Shown: positions 1 through 8,795 of the stretch, piece after piece | Numbering within the stretch: the first letter of the stretch is position 1 | Layout of the letters: every line of letters begins with the position of its first letter | Origin: Bacillus dicomae | GTDB taxonomy: Bacteria > Bacillota > Bacilli > Bacillales > Bacillaceae_G | Direction: 5' to 3' | Length of the DNA: 64,000 bases | Assembly: GCF_006494425.1 (NCBI RefSeq) | Contig: NZ_VHIV01000002.1 | Coordinates: 1,178,001-1,242,000 of the forward strand | The notes under the pieces: model-generated | Database searches by the model: none | What the model saw: only the letters and a program-made list of their open reading frames with translations | What the model was told of the DNA's origin: nothing | Translations under genes and position numbers: made by a program

Positions 1-161
1 CAATATTAGGCGTTATTGGAGCTGGTGGTATTGGTACACCACTAATTTTTGCACTGAGTTCACGGAATTGGTCTCGTGTAGGGATTATTTTATTGGGCAT
101 CATTTTAATGGTAATTATCATTGATTTTATTTCAAGTTCGATAAGGAAGAAAATTGTATAA
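1..161 (+). CDS. phnE: Phosphonate ABC transporter permease PhnE, C-terminal end (partial)
   Basis: The reading frame enters from the left edge in phase with base 3 and stops at TAA 159-161, giving the last 52 residues. It contains the motif GVIGAGGIGTPL followed by a hydrophobic stretch and a basic tail (SSIRKKIV). This is the typical end of PhnE, the membrane permease of the phosphonate/phosphite ABC importer (binding-protein-dependent transport inner-membrane domain, last transmembrane helix). The partner genes phnC and phnD would lie left of the window. A terminator follows 12 bases after the stop, so this is the end of its operon. Family recognition is by memory of the motif; only the tail is visible. 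Confidence 0.8.
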   Translation, partial: ILGVIGAGGIGTPLIFALSSRNWSRVGIILLGIILMVIIIDFISSSIRKKIV

Positions 162-172
162 TTTATTTTCGG

Positions 173-197
173 AGCACCTATAAAAGGTGCTTTTTTA
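173..197 (+). terminator. Rho-independent terminator after phnE
   Basis: Stem AGCACCT (173-179) pairs with AGGTGCT (185-191) and is followed by a T run. It ends the phn operon. The leader of the next gene begins within it. Confidence 0.8.
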
Positions 198-237
198 TAT
201 AATAAGAATAATGAACGTGGGCAATAGGAGGGGTATT

Positions 238-717
238 TTGACTTTGCAGCACGAGTTCGTATTTATTTCGAATGAAAAAAGATTGGATTTTAAAGATGTA
301 GATTGGATTGAATTTTGTTTTTTATATAAAGAAGAGGCAACGATAGATGAGTGTATTGTATTAAGTGATGAGTTAATCGTATATCTACTAGATTTTATTC
401 AATGGATTCCGGTCTATTATCCAGCGAAAAGAGCAGAAGGGTTTGGAATTCATTATTATGGTATTACAAAAATTGAACAGCAAGGCGCAGTGATAGCAGA
501 ACAGTTATTTTGTTCGCTAGTTAGCATGTTTTCTTTAGCACCAGAAACCATCGAACTGACAGGACAATTTCAATGGAAAAATGATAATAATACTGATGGA
601 AAATATGAAAGATATGTATTTGATCGAGATAAATTATGCCAAGATCTAAAGTTGTTTATTCAGTTGCTTCGCAGAGGGAAAAATGAGGAAGGGTATATTT
701 TACATTATGGAATTTGA
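238..717 (+). CDS. Uncharacterised protein (159 aa)
   Basis: I do not recognise this family. The frame is open from 187, but the likely start is TTG at 238. It is preceded by an AGGAGG site at 226-231 with six bases of spacing, and everything upstream overlaps the phnE terminator. The protein is soluble-looking and acidic in the middle, rich in aromatic residues, with no signal peptide or obvious membrane segment. It stands alone between the phn terminator and the tkt leader. About 220 bases follow before tkt, in which I see only AT-rich leader and a possible TATAAT at 869-874. Confidence 0.6.
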   Translation: MTLQHEFVFISNEKRLDFKDVDWIEFCFLYKEEATIDECIVLSDELIVYLLDFIQWIPVYYPAKRAEGFGIHYYGITKIEQQGAVIAEQLFCSLVSMFSLAPETIELTGQFQWKNDNNTDGKYERYVFDRDKLCQDLKLFIQLLRRGKNEEGYILHYGI

Positions 718-940
718 AATTGATGAATAAATATACAGATAATTCCCTTTCTTTTCAAAATAAAAACAATGAAAAAGTATGTCATATTGAATGCCCATAC
801 ATTCCCGGAATCATTGATTTTTTTATAAAAAATCAAAAAAACATCAACATATTTGTCGATACATGTTGTATAATCTTGCGTGGGAAGCTATCATATAAAT
901 GTATAAAACGTTTACTAATATAAGCGAAGGGAAGAATAGC

Positions 941-2941
941 ATGTCACATTCAATCGAACAACTTTCTATCAACACGATTCGCACATTATCCATCGATGCG
1001 ATTGAAAAAGCAAACTCTGGTCACCCAGGAATGCCAATGGGTGCAGCACCAATGGCTTATACATTATGGACTCAATTTATGAAACACAATCCAAATAACC
1101 CAACGTGGTTTAACCGTGATCGTTTCGTATTATCTGCAGGTCATGGTTCAATGTTATTATACAGCCTACTTCACCTATCTGGTTATGATGTAACAATGGA
1201 TGACTTAAAGAACTTCCGTCAATGGGGAAGCAAAACTCCGGGGCATCCTGAGTACGGTCATACAGCTGGTGTAGACGCAACTACTGGTCCACTTGGACAA
1301 GGTATTTCAACTGCTGTAGGTATGGCAATGGCAGAAAGACATTTAGCTGCTAAATACAACCGTGATGCGTATAATGTAGTAGATCATTATACATACGCTA
1401 TTTGTGGTGATGGAGATTTAATGGAAGGCGTTTCTGCTGAAGCATCTTCATTAGCTGCTCATTTACAATTAGGTCGTCTTGTTGTGCTTTACGATTCAAA
1501 CGATATTTCATTAGATGGCGATTTAAATCGTTCATTCTCTGAAAGTGTAGAAGATCGTTACAAAGCATACGGATGGCAAGTAATCCGTGTTGAGGATGGA
1601 AACGATATTGAAGCTATCGCGAAAGCAATCGAAGAAGCGAAAGCTGACGAAAAACGCCCAACGCTAATTGAAGTAAGAACGACAATTGGTTTCGGTTCTC
1701 CAAACAAATCAGGAAAATCAGCTTCACATGGTTCTCCGCTTGGTGTAGAAGAAACAAAGTTAACGAAAGAAGCATACGCTTGGACTGCTGAACAAGACTT
1801 CCATGTAGCAGAAGAAGTATATGACAACTTCCGTAAAACAGTACAAGATGTTGGTGAAACTGCACAAGCTGAGTGGAACACGATGCTAGGTGAATATGCA
1901 CAAGCATACCCAGAATTAGCAAACGAGCTGCAAGCAGCAATGAATGGTCTTCTTCCAGAAGGTTGGGAGCAAAACCTACCAACTTATGAATTAGGATCTA
2001 AAGCAGCAACTCGTAATTCTTCAGGTGCTGTAATTAATGCAATCGCAGAGTCTGTACCATCATTCTTCGGTGGATCTGCTGACCTTGCGGGTTCTAACAA
2101 AACATACATGAATAACGAAAAAGACTTTACAAGAGATGATTACAGCGGTAAAAACATTTGGTACGGTGTTCGTGAGTTCGCAATGGGTGCAGCAATGAAC
2201 GGTATTGCACTACATGGCGGTTTAAAAACTTACGGTGGTACGTTCTTCGTATTCTCTGACTATTTACGTCCAGCAATTCGTCTTGCAGCATTAATGCAAT
2301 TGCCAGTAACGTATGTATTCACACACGACAGTATCGCTGTTGGTGAAGATGGTCCAACACATGAACCAATCGAGCAATTAGCAGCGCTTCGTGCAATGCC
2401 AAATGTATCTGTTATTCGTCCAGCTGACGGTAACGAATCTGTTGCAGCTTGGAGACTAGCGCTAGAATCTACAAACAAACCAACTGCTTTAGTATTAACT
2501 CGCCAAGATCTTCCAACATTAGAAGGCGCAAAAGACGATACGTATGAAAAAGTAGCAAAAGGTGCATATGTAGTTTCTGCAAGCAAGAAAGAAACAGCGG
2601 ATGTAATCTTACTTGCAACTGGATCTGAAGTAAGTCTAGCTGTTGAAGCTCAAAAAGCTTTAGCAGTAGACGGCGTTGACGCAGCTGTTGTCAGCATGCC
2701 ATCTATGGATCGCTTTGAAGCTCAAACTGCTGAGTACAAAGAATCTGTATTACCAAAAGCAGTAACAAAACGTTTCGCAATTGAAATGGGTGCTACATTC
2801 GGATGGCACCGTTACGTAGGTCTTGAAGGAGATGTGTTAGGTATCGATACATTCGGTGCTTCTGCTCCTGGTGAGAAAATCATGGAAGAGTATGGATTTA
2901 CTGTAGAGAACGTTGTTCGTAAAGTAAAAGAAATGCTTTAA
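941..2941 (+). CDS. tkt: Transketolase
   Basis: Thiamine-diphosphate enzyme of the non-oxidative pentose phosphate pathway. It moves two-carbon units between sugar phosphates. The 666-residue length is typical. Visible landmarks are the N-terminal [16 protein letters not shown], the cofactor motif GDGDLMEG (near residue 155), and the middle pyrimidine-binding domain with [15 protein letters not shown] (near 465). The start ATG 941 follows an AAGGGAAG site; the upstream in-frame extension to 899 has no ribosome site. A terminator follows, so it is probably monocistronic. Gene order tkt-sirA-yneF matches B. subtilis. Very sure. Confidence 0.97.
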   Translation: MSHSIEQLSINTIRTLSIDAIEKANSGHPGMPMGAAPMAYTLWTQFMKHNPNNPTWFNRDRFVLSAGHGSMLLYSLLHLSGYDVTMDDLKNFRQWGSKTPGHPEYGHTAGVDATTGPLGQGISTAVGMAMAERHLAAKYNRDAYNVVDHYTYAICGDGDLMEGVSAEASSLAAHLQLGRLVVLYDSNDISLDGDLNRSFSESVEDRYKAYGWQVIRVEDGNDIEAIAKAIEEAKADEKRPTLIEVRTTIGFGSPNKSGKSASHGSPLGVEETKLTKEAYAWTAEQDFHVAEEVYDNFRKTVQDVGETAQAEWNTMLGEYAQAYPELANELQAAMNGLLPEGWEQNLPTYELGSKAATRNSSGAVINAIAESVPSFFGGSADLAGSNKTYMNNEKDFTRDDYSGKNIWYGVREFAMGAAMNGIALHGGLKTYGGTFFVFSDYLRPAIRLAALMQLPVTYVFTHDSIAVGEDGPTHEPIEQLAALRAMPNVSVIRPADGNESVAAWRLALESTNKPTALVLTRQDLPTLEGAKDDTYEKVAKGAYVVSASKKETADVILLATGSEVSLAVEAQKALAVDGVDAAVVSMPSMDRFEAQTAEYKESVLPKAVTKRFAIEMGATFGWHRYVGLEGDVLGIDTFGASAPGEKIMEEYGFTVENVVRKVKEML

Positions 2942-2950
2942 TGATTTCAG

Positions 2951-2979
2951 AAAAATCTCTCCGGCATGGAGAGGTTTTT
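2951..2979 (+). terminator. Terminator after tkt
   Basis: CTCTCC (2957-2962) pairs with GGAGAG (2968-2973) across a five-base loop, followed by GTTTTTC. It is preceded by an A run that lengthens the stem against the T run. Confidence 0.8.
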
Positions 2980-2996
2980 CTATGTAAATGAGTTTT

Positions 2997-3003
2997 TTCG
3001 ACA
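2997..3003 (-). promoter_or_regulatory. Candidate Spo0A box upstream of sirA
   Basis: TTCGACA on the plus strand is an exact reverse match to the 7-base Spo0A core TGTCGAA. It lies 95 bases before the sirA start and about 55 bases before a TATAAT (3057-3062). In B. subtilis sirA is directly activated by phosphorylated Spo0A, so the position makes sense. A 7-mer occurs by chance several times in 64 kb, so the context carries the weight. Confidence 0.5.
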
Positions 3004-3097
3004 GAAAAAGTTTTTTATCTCTCCGCAGTCAGACAATCATTGCAAATTTTCTTCTATATAATGAAGAGAAAAGGTTGTCCAGATTGGGAGGCGAAAG

Positions 3098-3538
3098 ATG
3101 AAAACGTATGAATTGTATTTAATTCAAGAGGATATTGCGAAAGCTTACTTTGGTCGTGAATATTTGTTTTTTGATTTATTTGCTCGATTTTCAGAATCTG
3201 GGTCCCTTTCGGAGAAAAAAGTGTTATATAAACAAATGATGTATATAACGATGCCATTACAAGTAATGAAAATTCATCATAAATTAGAGCAAGCTTTGCG
3301 CGTCCTTGGTAAATATGATCGAACACATCATACACATACACTTTTTACAGGAGCGGAATATGGCGAAATAATGGTGAAACCACACTATATTCGTATGAAT
3401 ACATCTGGAAATGTCTCTATGGAAACGACGTTTTTTGAGGTGCTTCGAAAGTGTGAATTAACATTTTTAGCTATGGATTATGAAAATACAAAGTACGGAT
3501 GGCTGAATCCTCTAAAACAAGTACGAACATATGTGTAA
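3098..3538 (+). CDS. sirA: Sporulation inhibitor of replication SirA
   Basis: Small cytoplasmic protein that binds domain I of DnaA during early sporulation and blocks new rounds of replication (known for B. subtilis SirA/YneE). The 146 residues match the family length of about 148. Family hallmarks visible are the N-terminal YLIQEDIAKAYFGRE segment, METTFFEVLRKCELTFLAMDY near residue 115, and the C-terminal YGWLNPLKQV. Start ATG 3098 follows GGGAGG (3086-3091). Its neighbours tkt and yneF are in the same order as in B. subtilis. Expression is likely under Spo0A: one core box lies upstream and another just downstream. Confidence 0.93.
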   Translation: MKTYELYLIQEDIAKAYFGREYLFFDLFARFSESGSLSEKKVLYKQMMYITMPLQVMKIHHKLEQALRVLGKYDRTHHTHTLFTGAEYGEIMVKPHYIRMNTSGNVSMETTFFEVLRKCELTFLAMDYENTKYGWLNPLKQVRTYV

Positions 3539-3542
3539 AAAA

Positions 3543-3585
3543 TGTCGAATTGTATCTTGTCTTATTGAAAAGGTTTTAGTACACT
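3543..3585 (+). promoter_or_regulatory. Putative yneF promoter with an adjacent Spo0A-type box
   Basis: TTGTCT (3557-3562) and TACACT (3580-3585) are separated by 17 bases and make a plausible sigma-A promoter. TGTCGAA, an exact Spo0A core match, sits at 3543-3549 just upstream of the -35 hexamer. This is a position from which Spo0A could act on yneF. Assignment is by pattern only. Confidence 0.4.
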
Positions 3586-3616
3586 GTAAGGTAGACAACA
3601 TGAAGGAGGAAAATAT

Positions 3617-3838
3617 ATGCCAATTTGGTTAGGTATTCTAGTGGGCGTAGTAGCACTAGTAGCAGGCGTGGCGTTAGGATTTTTCATTGCCCGCAAATAC
3701 ATGATGAACTACTTAGAAAAAAATCCACCAATTAACGAACAAATGTTAAAAATGATGATGATGCAAATGGGACAAAAACCTTCCCAAAAGAAAATCAATC
3801 AAATGATGAGCGCGATGAACAAACAACAAATGAAATAA
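3617..3838 (+). CDS. yneF: UPF0154 membrane protein YneF
   Basis: 73-residue protein with one N-terminal transmembrane helix (residues about 4-26, [22 protein letters not shown]). A short soluble tail contains the family signature [29 protein letters not shown]. The function of UPF0154 is unknown, although it is widely conserved in Firmicutes. The start ATG follows AAGGAGGA at 3602-3609. A strong terminator follows. In B. subtilis the neighbours to the right would be ynzF and ccdA; here an 18-kb block intervenes. Confidence 0.93.
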   Translation: MPIWLGILVGVVALVAGVALGFFIARKYMMNYLEKNPPINEQMLKMMMMQMGQKPSQKKINQMMSAMNKQQMK

Positions 3839-3843
3839 GCGCT

Positions 3844-3875
3844 AAAAGACACTCGCTAAGAGTGTCTTTTCTTTT
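3844..3875 (+). terminator. Terminator after yneF
   Basis: AAAAGACACT (3844-3853) pairs perfectly with AGTGTCTTTT (3861-3870), followed by CTTTTT. Confidence 0.88.
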
Positions 3876-3961
3876 TGTAAGTTACAGAGTTTAAAACTTT
3901 TAAAAATTCTGTATTTTTGATAAACTGAAAACATCGCTCATTTTAAGGGAGGAGGAAAAAA

Positions 3962-5713
3962 ATGAAAGTGTTTATGAATTTAGCGTGGTTTTTTAAACAA
4001 GAAAAACGAGCGTACATAACCGGAATTATTTTATTATTTGGCGTTGCACTTTTAGAACTTGTAGCACCAAAAGTGATTGGGATTGTTGTAGATGAAATTA
4101 ATGATGGAACATTAACGACTGATAATTTACTAAAAGGGGTTGTACTCTTAGTAATTGTAGGTATTACGATGTACATATTACGTTACGTATGGCGTATTAT
4201 GATTTTTGGCTCTTCATTAAAGTTGGCTCGCCAATTACGGAAAAATTTGTATGAACATTTTACAAAGATGAGTCCATCGTTTTATCAGTCAAATCGCACA
4301 GGTGATTTAATGGCACATGCGACCAATGATATTCAAGCGATTCAGCAAACTGCTGGAGCAGGTGTTTTAACACTAGTTGACTCTTTAGCTGTTGGGGGAT
4401 GTGTACTCGTAGCGATGGGTTTTACAATTAGTTGGAAGTTAACATTGTTAAGCTTAATTCCGATGCCGATTGTAGCAATATCGACAAATTATTACGGAAC
4501 TTTATTACATAAAAGGTTTCATAAAGCGCAGCAATCGTTTTCGGAAATCAATGATAAAGTGCAAGAGAGTATGAGTGGGATGAAGGTAATTCGATCGCTT
4601 GGACAGGAGAAAGAAGATTTACAAGCGTTTCGAAAAAAATCAGAAGATGTCGTACATAAAAATATGTTAGTCGCACGTATTGATGCATTATTTGATCCAA
4701 CAATCGCTCTTATCGTAGGATTTTCATTTTTAATCGCAGTATGTTATGGGTCAGTATTAGTTGTGAGAGGTGAATTAACAGTAGGTGATCTCGTTACATT
4801 TACGACGTATTTAGGTACTCTCGTTTGGCCAATGTTAGCGTTTGGATGGTTGTTTAATATTATGGAGCGTGGGCGTGCTTCGTATGACCGTGTAGAAAAA
4901 ATCCTCTCGCAAAAATCAGATGTAGTAAATAGAGAAAATGCTGTGCATACAATAGCGAGTGGTGATGTTTCATTTGCGGTCGATTCGTTTTCGTATAAGA
5001 AAAATGAACTGTTACATTTAACAGATATTCACTTTGATTTGAAAAAGGGAGAAACGCTTGGAGTTGTAGGACGTACAGGTGCAGGGAAAACAACTTTATT
5101 AAAATGTTTAATCCGTGAGTATGATCATTTTAATGGTGAATTAAAAGTTGGAGAGCGGGATATTCGAGATGTAACACTTTACGGTGTCCGTTCTGCCATT
5201 TCATATGTGCCGCAAGACCATTTTTTATTTTCAGCGAGTATTGGGGAGAATATTGCCTTTGGAAAGGCGGATGCTACATATAATGAAATTACCCGTGCTG
5301 CAGAGATTGCTTGTATTCACAATGACATCCTTCAATTTTCAGAAGGGTATGAAACAGTAGTTGGGGAAAGAGGCGTTTCTTTATCTGGAGGTCAAAAACA
5401 AAGAATTTCTATTGCACGTGCTTTATTAACGAATGCTGAAATTTTAATTTTAGATGATTGTTTATCAGCAGTAGATGCAAAAACAGAAGAAACAATTTTA
5501 AATGCTTTAAAGAAGGAAAGAGCAGGGAAAACAACGATTATTACTGCTCATCGTTTAAGTGCAATTCAGCATGCCAATCTCATTCTTGTTGTGGATGAAG
5601 GTAGAATTGTGCAACGAGGTACACATGAGCAATTAATGAAAGAACATGGTTGGTATAAAGAAATGTATGAGAGCCAGCAGTTAGAGGCATTAGTCGAGAA
5701 AGGAGGCGTATGA
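3962..5713 (+). CDS. ABC exporter half-transporter, degenerate-site subunit (YheI/BmrC-like)
   Basis: 583-residue fusion of a six-helix exporter membrane domain (about residues 1-310) with an ATPase domain. Walker A is GRTGAGKTT (near 370) and the signature is a full LSGGQKQR. The Walker B is LILDDC, with aspartate where the catalytic glutamate normally follows. That substitution is known from the BmrC (YheI) half of the B. subtilis heterodimeric multidrug exporter BmrC/BmrD. Start ATG follows GGAGGAGG. Its stop overlaps the start region of the next gene, which supplies the consensus Walker B, so the two probably form one heterodimer. The substrate is unknown; drug or lipid export is inferred from the family. 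Confidence 0.88.
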   Translation: MKVFMNLAWFFKQEKRAYITGIILLFGVALLELVAPKVIGIVVDEINDGTLTTDNLLKGVVLLVIVGITMYILRYVWRIMIFGSSLKLARQLRKNLYEHFTKMSPSFYQSNRTGDLMAHATNDIQAIQQTAGAGVLTLVDSLAVGGCVLVAMGFTISWKLTLLSLIPMPIVAISTNYYGTLLHKRFHKAQQSFSEINDKVQESMSGMKVIRSLGQEKEDLQAFRKKSEDVVHKNMLVARIDALFDPTIALIVGFSFLIAVCYGSVLVVRGELTVGDLVTFTTYLGTLVWPMLAFGWLFNIMERGRASYDRVEKILSQKSDVVNRENAVHTIASGDVSFAVDSFSYKKNELLHLTDIHFDLKKGETLGVVGRTGAGKTTLLKCLIREYDHFNGELKVGERDIRDVTLYGVRSAISYVPQDHFLFSASIGENIAFGKADATYNEITRAAEIACIHNDILQFSEGYETVVGERGVSLSGGQKQRISIARALLTNAEILILDDCLSAVDAKTEETILNALKKERAGKTTIITAHRLSAIQHANLILVVDEGRIVQRGTHEQLMKEHGWYKEMYESQQLEALVEKGGV

Positions 5714-7476
5714 TGGCTGAGAAAAAACAGAGCGATTTAAGAAGATTGCTTTCTTATATGAGGCCATATAAGGGGTTGTTATCTTTAGCATTTTTATTTC
5801 TAGTTGGTGCAACTGTAACTGAAATGATGGGTCCTTTTTTAATTAAACAATTTCTTGATGAACATTTAGTACCACGTAACTTTGATCAATCAGCACTTGT
5901 TACTCTATTTGTAGTGTATATTGTTGCTCACTTATTAAAAGTATTATTTACTTATTTAGACTTATTATATTTTCAAAATATCGCTTTTAAAATTGTTCAA
6001 GATATGCGTGTTGAAGTATATGAGCATGTTCAAAAGTTGTCATTAAGTTTCTTTGATCGTACGCCGATTGGTACGCTCGTATCGCGCATAACGAATGATA
6101 CGGAAGCAATTAAAGATTTTTATGTTAGTGTATTATCAACATTTGTTAAAAATATCGTGTTTTTAGTAGGTATTTTAGTAGCGATGTTTTTATTAAATGT
6201 AAAATTAGCTCTATTTTCGCTCGTATTAATTCCGATAATGTTTGCAATTATGGTATTATATCGCCGGAAAAGTGCAGCTTTTTATTTAGAAGTACGTAAT
6301 CAATTAAGTGTGTTGAATGCAAAGTTAAATGAGTCTATCCAAGGAATGAATATTGTTCAAGTGTTTAGACAAGAAAAGCGTATGAGAAAAGAGTTTGAAG
6401 AAGTGAATAATAAACATTATAGTGCAGGGCGACGAACTTTAAAGTTAGACGCGTTACTCTTACGCCCAGCAACGGATTTAGTACATATTGTAGCTATTGC
6501 ATTAGTACTTGGTTTATTTGGGATTGATGCTTTAAAGAGTCCTGTTGAAGTAGGCGTTCTATATGCATTTGTTAACTATATACATCGTTTCTTCCAGCCT
6601 GTCAATGAGATGATGATGAAACTATCATTTTTCCAACAGGCACTTGTTTCATCATCACGTGTATTTCATTTAATGGACGAGAAAGATTTAGCGCCAGTTC
6701 AAAAAGGGGATAGAAACCCTCAAGTCGTGAATGGGGATATTGAATTTAAAAATGTTACTTTTTCGTATGATGGAAAACGTGATGTTTTAAAAAATGTATC
6801 TTTTCACGTGAAACAAGGGCAAACGGTTGCTTTCGTTGGTCACACTGGTAGCGGAAAAAGTACCATTATGAATTTGTTAATGCGATTTTATAATATTAAG
6901 TCCGGAAATATAGTAATAGATGGTGTAGATTTAGAGAAATTTGAAGAACGAGAAATTAGAAAAAAAATAGGGCTCGTATTGCAAGACGCATTTTTATTTG
7001 CAGGAAATGTAAAACAAAATATTCGTATGTACAATGAAGGAATAACGGATGAAGAAGTAAAAGAGGCAGCGCAATTTGTGCAAGCGAATACGTTTATTGA
7101 AAAATTACCAGAGCAGTATGAAACAGAAGTAGTAGAAAGAGGAGCAGCATTTTCTAGTGGTCAACGACAATTAATTGCTTTTGCTAGAACGATAGCAACG
7201 AATCCGAAAATATTAGTATTGGATGAAGCAACAGCTAATATTGATACAGAAACTGAAGACGCGATCCAAACAGCGTTACAGCAAATGCGAAAAGGGAGAA
7301 CGACTATAGCCATTGCGCACAGATTATCTACAATTCAAGATGCAGATCAAATTTTCGTTATGCATAATGGAGAGGTAGTAGAAAGAGGAACACACCAAGA
7401 ATTACTGAGTGAACAAGGGTTGTATTATAATATGTATTTACTACAAAATAAAGGAAGTTTACAAAAAGCCTTGTAA
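5713..7476 (+). CDS. ABC exporter half-transporter, catalytic subunit (YheH/BmrD-like)
   Basis: 587-residue exporter half with six predicted membrane helices and a C-terminal ATPase. Walker A is GHTGSGKST and Walker B is LVLDEATA with the catalytic glutamate. The signature is degenerate: FSSGQRQ instead of LSGGQ. Paired with the upstream protein, one composite site has full motifs and the other is degenerate at both faces, as in BmrC/BmrD-type heterodimers. Two adjacent starts (ATG 5710 and 5713) overlap the previous stop; 5713 is six bases from AGGAGG (5701-5706) and is preferred. The stop codon lies inside the terminator stem. It is shorter than B. subtilis YheH (about 673), so the substrate need not be the same. 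Confidence 0.88.
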   Translation: MAEKKQSDLRRLLSYMRPYKGLLSLAFLFLVGATVTEMMGPFLIKQFLDEHLVPRNFDQSALVTLFVVYIVAHLLKVLFTYLDLLYFQNIAFKIVQDMRVEVYEHVQKLSLSFFDRTPIGTLVSRITNDTEAIKDFYVSVLSTFVKNIVFLVGILVAMFLLNVKLALFSLVLIPIMFAIMVLYRRKSAAFYLEVRNQLSVLNAKLNESIQGMNIVQVFRQEKRMRKEFEEVNNKHYSAGRRTLKLDALLLRPATDLVHIVAIALVLGLFGIDALKSPVEVGVLYAFVNYIHRFFQPVNEMMMKLSFFQQALVSSSRVFHLMDEKDLAPVQKGDRNPQVVNGDIEFKNVTFSYDGKRDVLKNVSFHVKQGQTVAFVGHTGSGKSTIMNLLMRFYNIKSGNIVIDGVDLEKFEEREIRKKIGLVLQDAFLFAGNVKQNIRMYNEGITDEEVKEAAQFVQANTFIEKLPEQYETEVVERGAAFSSGQRQLIAFARTIATNPKILVLDEATANIDTETEDAIQTALQQMRKGRTTIAIAHRLSTIQDADQIFVMHNGEVVERGTHQELLSEQGLYYNMYLLQNKGSLQKAL

Positions 7477-7492
7477 TTACAAGGCTTTTTTA
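7464..7492 (+). terminator. Terminator overlapping the stop of the ABC operon
   Basis: AAAAGCCTTGT pairs with ACAAGGCTTTT around a short AATT centre, followed by T residues. The coding stop TAA is in the loop region. Confidence 0.85.
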
Positions 7493-7607
7493 CTTTGTTT
7501 ATAAAATATGTTTGCTCTTTATTTCTATAGTATAAACGTCGTGACCCTTTATGAAAGTTGTACATATTGTATGTATACGAAATGAAAAAATTGATAGGGG
7601 CTTTTAT

Positions 7608-8657
7608 ATGCAAGATAGATCTAGTTCAAATATTACGTTTATCGATGTGTCTCATTGGGAAGGGAATATTGATTGGAATGCAGTGAAGGGATCCGGTATT
7701 TCAGCGGCGTATGCAAAAGCGACAGAAGGTGTGAATAATCTTGATCCTACTTTGGTTCAAAATGTACAAGCAGCGCGAAATGCGAATGTATTAATCGGTG
7801 CATACCATTTTGCACATCCAGAACTAAATGATGCAATTTCAGAAGCGAAACATTTTGTGAGCATATTACAAAGCAATCAGACAGACTTAATGCCAGTACT
7901 AGATTTAGAATCGCCGGTAGATTCGAATAATAGTAATTTAACTGGTACTGCTATATCTAATTGGGCAAGAAGTTTCATAAATTATGTGAAACAGGCTACT
8001 GGAAAAGATGTCATGTTATATACAGGAGTTTGGTATATTAATGAGTTTGGAATTAACGGACTAAGTGATCTTCCACTTTGGATTTCTAAATACTCTAGTA
8101 CGCCGCCTGCTGATGCTGGTGGATGGACAGAGTGGACAGCGTGGCAATACACAGATTCTGGTCAAATTTCAGGTGTAGTAGGAAATTGTGATGTATCAGC
8201 AGCGGTTTCATTAGAGGCTTTACAAGGAAATGGAACCAATGGTGGTGGAAATGTTTCCCCACCTAGTACTGCTACTGCAGTCTATGGTGTTGCTGTAATT
8301 AATGGCGATAATGTAAATTTACGGAGTGGACCAACTTTACAATCTAGTGTAATCCGCCAGCTAAATAGAGGAGAATCGTATGAAGTTTTGGACGAACAAA
8401 ATAGCTGGCTTGCTTTAGGTGGAAGCGAATGGATATACTATGATCCAAGTTACGTTCAATATAAACATTATGTGGCGACTATTACTGGTAATAATGTGAA
8501 TCTGCGGGATGCTCCATCATTAAATGGAAATGTTATAAGACAGTTACATCACGGTGAGGCTTATAGAGTATGGTGTAAGCAAGATGGATGGCTTGGTTTA
8601 GGTGGGAATGGCTGGATATATTATGATCCAAGTTATATTCAGTATGGCGTACAATAA
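7608..8657 (+). CDS. GH25 lysozyme with two C-terminal SH3b domains
   Basis: 349-residue muramidase that would cleave the N-acetylmuramyl-N-acetylglucosamine bond of peptidoglycan. Residues about 8-195 are a glycoside hydrolase family 25 domain, with FIDVSHWEG (Asp13) and the catalytic-type DLE in PVLDLESP. Two SH3b wall-binding repeats follow (about 222-287 and 290-349), each containing NVNLR and ending in W-IYYDPSY. The start ATG 7608 follows a TAGGGGC site; the longer frame from 7551 has none. There is no signal peptide, so export or release by lysis is unclear. A terminator follows and no phage genes are nearby. Confidence 0.88.
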   Translation: MQDRSSSNITFIDVSHWEGNIDWNAVKGSGISAAYAKATEGVNNLDPTLVQNVQAARNANVLIGAYHFAHPELNDAISEAKHFVSILQSNQTDLMPVLDLESPVDSNNSNLTGTAISNWARSFINYVKQATGKDVMLYTGVWYINEFGINGLSDLPLWISKYSSTPPADAGGWTEWTAWQYTDSGQISGVVGNCDVSAAVSLEALQGNGTNGGGNVSPPSTATAVYGVAVINGDNVNLRSGPTLQSSVIRQLNRGESYEVLDEQNSWLALGGSEWIYYDPSYVQYKHYVATITGNNVNLRDAPSLNGNVIRQLHHGEAYRVWCKQDGWLGLGGNGWIYYDPSYIQYGVQ

Positions 8658-8666
8658 AATGAGCGT

Positions 8667-8697
8667 AAAAGGTATCTCGCCTGAGGTGCCTTTTATT
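8667..8697 (+). terminator. Terminator after the lysozyme gene
   Basis: AAAAGGTATCTC (8667-8678) pairs with GAGGTGCCTTTT (8683-8694), using two G-U pairs, followed by ATTAT. Confidence 0.7.
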
Positions 8698-8795
8698 ATA
8701 AATATGTAATTTTTACAAAGTGTATATTGAAAGCATAGTATAATATAATGGATATTTATAAAAAATAATTAAAAATGAAATAAAGGAGTAAAAAT

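Noticed and set aside
714-923. 69-codon frame before tkt
   Set aside because: TTG start without a ribosome site; composition is typical AT-rich leader and it runs into the tkt ribosome site region.
895-925. cre-like sequence ATAAAACGTTTACT before tkt
   Set aside because: Three mismatches to the consensus in an AT-rich leader; too weak to report.
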